The notes under the pieces are model-generated. The model was given only the letters and a program-made list of their open reading frames with translations. It searched no databases and was not told where the DNA came from. Positions 4,128 through 5,489 of a stretch of DNA of 5,489 nt are shown here, piece after piece. Origin of the DNA: Dehalococcoidia bacterium (GTDB taxonomy: Bacteria > Chloroflexota > Dehalococcoidia > JACVQG01 > JAHKAY01); assembly GCA_030740315.1 (NCBI GenBank), contig JASLXN010000107.1, positions 1 to 5,489 of the forward strand, in the 5' to 3' direction. The position numbers were made by a program, and so were the translations under genes. Numbering within the stretch: the stretch's first letter is position 1; each line of letters begins with the position of its first letter.

Positions 4128-5489
4128 GTGACCGAAAACTTGAGCTTAGTCCGTGACCTTGCGGTCATCATGTTTGTGGCCGGCGGTGTGACCCTAATTT
4201 TCCGCTGGTTGCATCAGCCGCCCGTTGTCGGCTATCTGCTGGCGGGCTTCTTGGTGGGGCCTTATGCGCTGCCCGTATCCCTGGTGGAGGATGTGCGTAT
4301 GGTGCGTCTACTGGCCGAACTGGGCATAGTTCTCCTACTGTTCGGGCTGGGGCTGGAGTTCACCTGGAGCAAGCTACGCCGGGTGGGCCCAGCAGCCTTG
4401 GGTATAGGGGGCGCCGAGATACTGGCCACCATGGCCGCTGGGTATCAGGTGGGCAGGCTCCTGGGGTGGGCCACAGCGGACAGCATATTTTTGGGCTCGG
4501 CACTGGCAATCAGCAGCTCGGCCATCCTGTCCAAGATGATTCTGGACATGGGGTGGAAAGACCAGCCTTCGGCTCGGCTCATAGTGGGTATTTTGGTGGT
4601 GGAGGACTTCGCGGCGGTGACCCTGCTTGCCCTCCTCTCCGGAGTGTCCACCACCGGCGTCCCCGACCTGCTCGATGTAGGCTTGCTGCTTTTGAAGCTG
4701 GTGTTCCTGGGGGTCTCCTCTCTGGTGGTGGGACTGAGGGTCATCCCCCCCGTAATTAGCTTCGTCCGGCGGTTCCACTCCGAGGAGGCGATGCTTATCA
4801 CCTCTCTGGGGATGTGCTTCGCCCTAGCCATGTTCAGCCAGAGCCTGGGGCTGACCGCTGCGGTAGGGGCCTTTCTCATGGGGGTATTGATAGGTGACAC
4901 CCCCGATGGGGAACATGTTTCTAGGCTGGTCTCCCCAGTGCGGGATATGTTCGCCGCTATCTTCTTCGTCTCCATAGGTATGCTTATCCAGTTAATACCC
5001 AACTTAGACTTGCTGGTGGCCGTGCTGGCGGTTACTGCTATCTTTGTGGTGGTCAAGGTAGTAGTCAACACAGTAGCTGCCTTTCTGGCGGGGTTCGGCA
5101 GTTCCGTATCCCTCAAGGTAGGGATGGGCATGCCCCAGTCCGGCGAGTTTTCCCTGGTTATTTCCAAGCTCGGGGTGGATACCGGGGTGGTGGGCGGCTT
5201 GCTGTACCCGGTGCTGGTGGCCACCACGACCATTACAAGCTGGACCACCCCGCACCTTGCACGCTCCGCCGATGCGGTGGGTGCCTGGCTGGAGCGGCGC
5301 TCCCCCAGCCTGCTGCGGGCCTATGTAGCCTCCCTGGGGGACTGGCTACACTCGGTGCGTACCAGCTCGAGCCGTCACAGCCAAGTAGCCGTCATCGTGA
5401 GGCACGCTGTAGCCTCGGTTATGGTCAACCTGACTATTGTGGCCGTTCTCCTGGGAGCTGCCACGGTAGCCCTCCAGTTCGCCGCCGAG
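4128..5489 (+). CDS. Kef-type (CPA2) monovalent cation:proton antiporter, 3' end outside window
   Basis: GTG 4128 begins a frame of 454 codons still open at the window end. An in-frame TGA at 4113-4115 rules out earlier starts, and GGGAG at 4119-4123 sits four bases upstream. The product is an inner-membrane Na+/H+ or K+/H+ exchanger: about 13 hydrophobic helices fill residues 9-375, with family blocks PPVVGYLLAGFLVGP (31-45), LLFGLGLEF (70-78), LAISSSAILSK (126-136), GAFLMGVLIGD (247-257), RDMFAAIFFVSIGM (272-285) and GMPQSGEFSLVI (334-345). The ion-site pair is Glu159-Asp160 (VVEDFAAV), where KefC-like proteins usually have Gln-Asp. After the core comes a polar stretch (about 378-425) and then another hydrophobic segment (about 428-450, VMVNLTIVAVLLGAA), so this is longer than a simple exchanger and may continue into a regulatory domain such as TrkA-C, not seen here. 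The preceding spacer (3926-4127) has no clear promoter. Family call is strong; ion specificity is open. Confidence 0.92.
   Translation, partial: MTENLSLVRDLAVIMFVAGGVTLIFRWLHQPPVVGYLLAGFLVGPYALPVSLVEDVRMVRLLAELGIVLLLFGLGLEFTWSKLRRVGPAALGIGGAEILATMAAGYQVGRLLGWATADSIFLGSALAISSSAILSKMILDMGWKDQPSARLIVGILVVEDFAAVTLLALLSGVSTTGVPDLLDVGLLLLKLVFLGVSSLVVGLRVIPPVISFVRRFHSEEAMLITSLGMCFALAMFSQSLGLTAAVGAFLMGVLIGDTPDGEHVSRLVSPVRDMFAAIFFVSIGMLIQLIPNLDLLVAVLAVTAIFVVVKVVVNTVAAFLAGFGSSVSLKVGMGMPQSGEFSLVISKLGVDTGVVGGLLYPVLVATTTITSWTTPHLARSADAVGAWLERRSPSLLRAYVASLGDWLHSVRTSSSRHSQVAVIVRHAVASVMVNLTIVAVLLGAATVALQFAAE

Noticed and set aside
3815..4171. Minus-strand open frame of 118 codons spanning the amidase end and the antiporter leader
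   Set aside because: It overlaps conserved ends of two plus-strand genes and shows no family motif or RBS, so it is not supported as a gene.
4445..5248. Long open frame of 267 codons on the minus strand inside the antiporter
   Set aside because: It is antisense to a frame with many conserved antiporter blocks. Its translation is Ser/Thr/Pro-rich without family motifs, as expected for the reverse of a Gly/Leu/Val-rich membrane gene.

Overview
The window looks like GC-rich bacterial chromosome carrying ordinary metabolic and transport genes. It has σ70-type promoters (TTGACA / 17 bp / TAGAAT at 356-384; TTGACA / 17 bp / TACACT at 2355-2383), GGAGG-type ribosome binding sites, and GTG and TTG as well as ATG starts. 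I see no rRNA, tRNA, CRISPR, integrase or insertion sequence. The protein styles (a 'WYLNPKNYA' iron-sulfur-like N-terminus, an amidase of the Rhodococcus type, a Kef-like antiporter with an extra C-terminal membrane segment) would suit an uncultured Chloroflexota-like bacterium, but this is a recollection-based guess with low confidence.

Layout. 1-246: the 3' end of an EamA/DMT-family membrane transporter. 247-800: a compact unit with a strong promoter, a good Shine-Dalgarno, a small cysteine-rich protein gene that appears split by a +1 frameshift near a G5 run, and an 11-bp perfect hairpin just after its stop. 801-1021: a spacer with two weak promoter candidates. 1022-1957: a metallo-beta-lactamase-fold hydrolase starting at TTG, with two altered metal-ligand positions. 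1960-2223 (minus strand, convergent, 2 bases from the previous stop): a small basic hypothetical protein whose 5' end looks decayed or rearranged; a 10-bp sequence repeated with a 14-bp period (2261-2284) lies just upstream. 2224-2410: spacer holding that repeat and the promoter of the next gene. 2411-3925: a complete amidase-signature enzyme, closest in motifs to nitrile-hydratase-associated amidases. 3926-4127: a spacer with a G9 run, an 11-codon mini-ORF and a 9-bp inverted repeat. 4128-5489: a monovalent cation:proton antiporter of the CPA2/Kef type, running off the window end.

The genes do not form an obvious single pathway. Spacers of about 170-220 bases between plus-strand genes, separate promoters and one convergent gene argue for individually transcribed units, not an operon. 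I did not find a convincing new multi-gene system. The items most worth a second look are the frameshifted cysteine-rich gene with intact expression signals, the MBL protein with E and Q at usual D and H ligand positions, and the apparently rearranged start of the small minus-strand gene.
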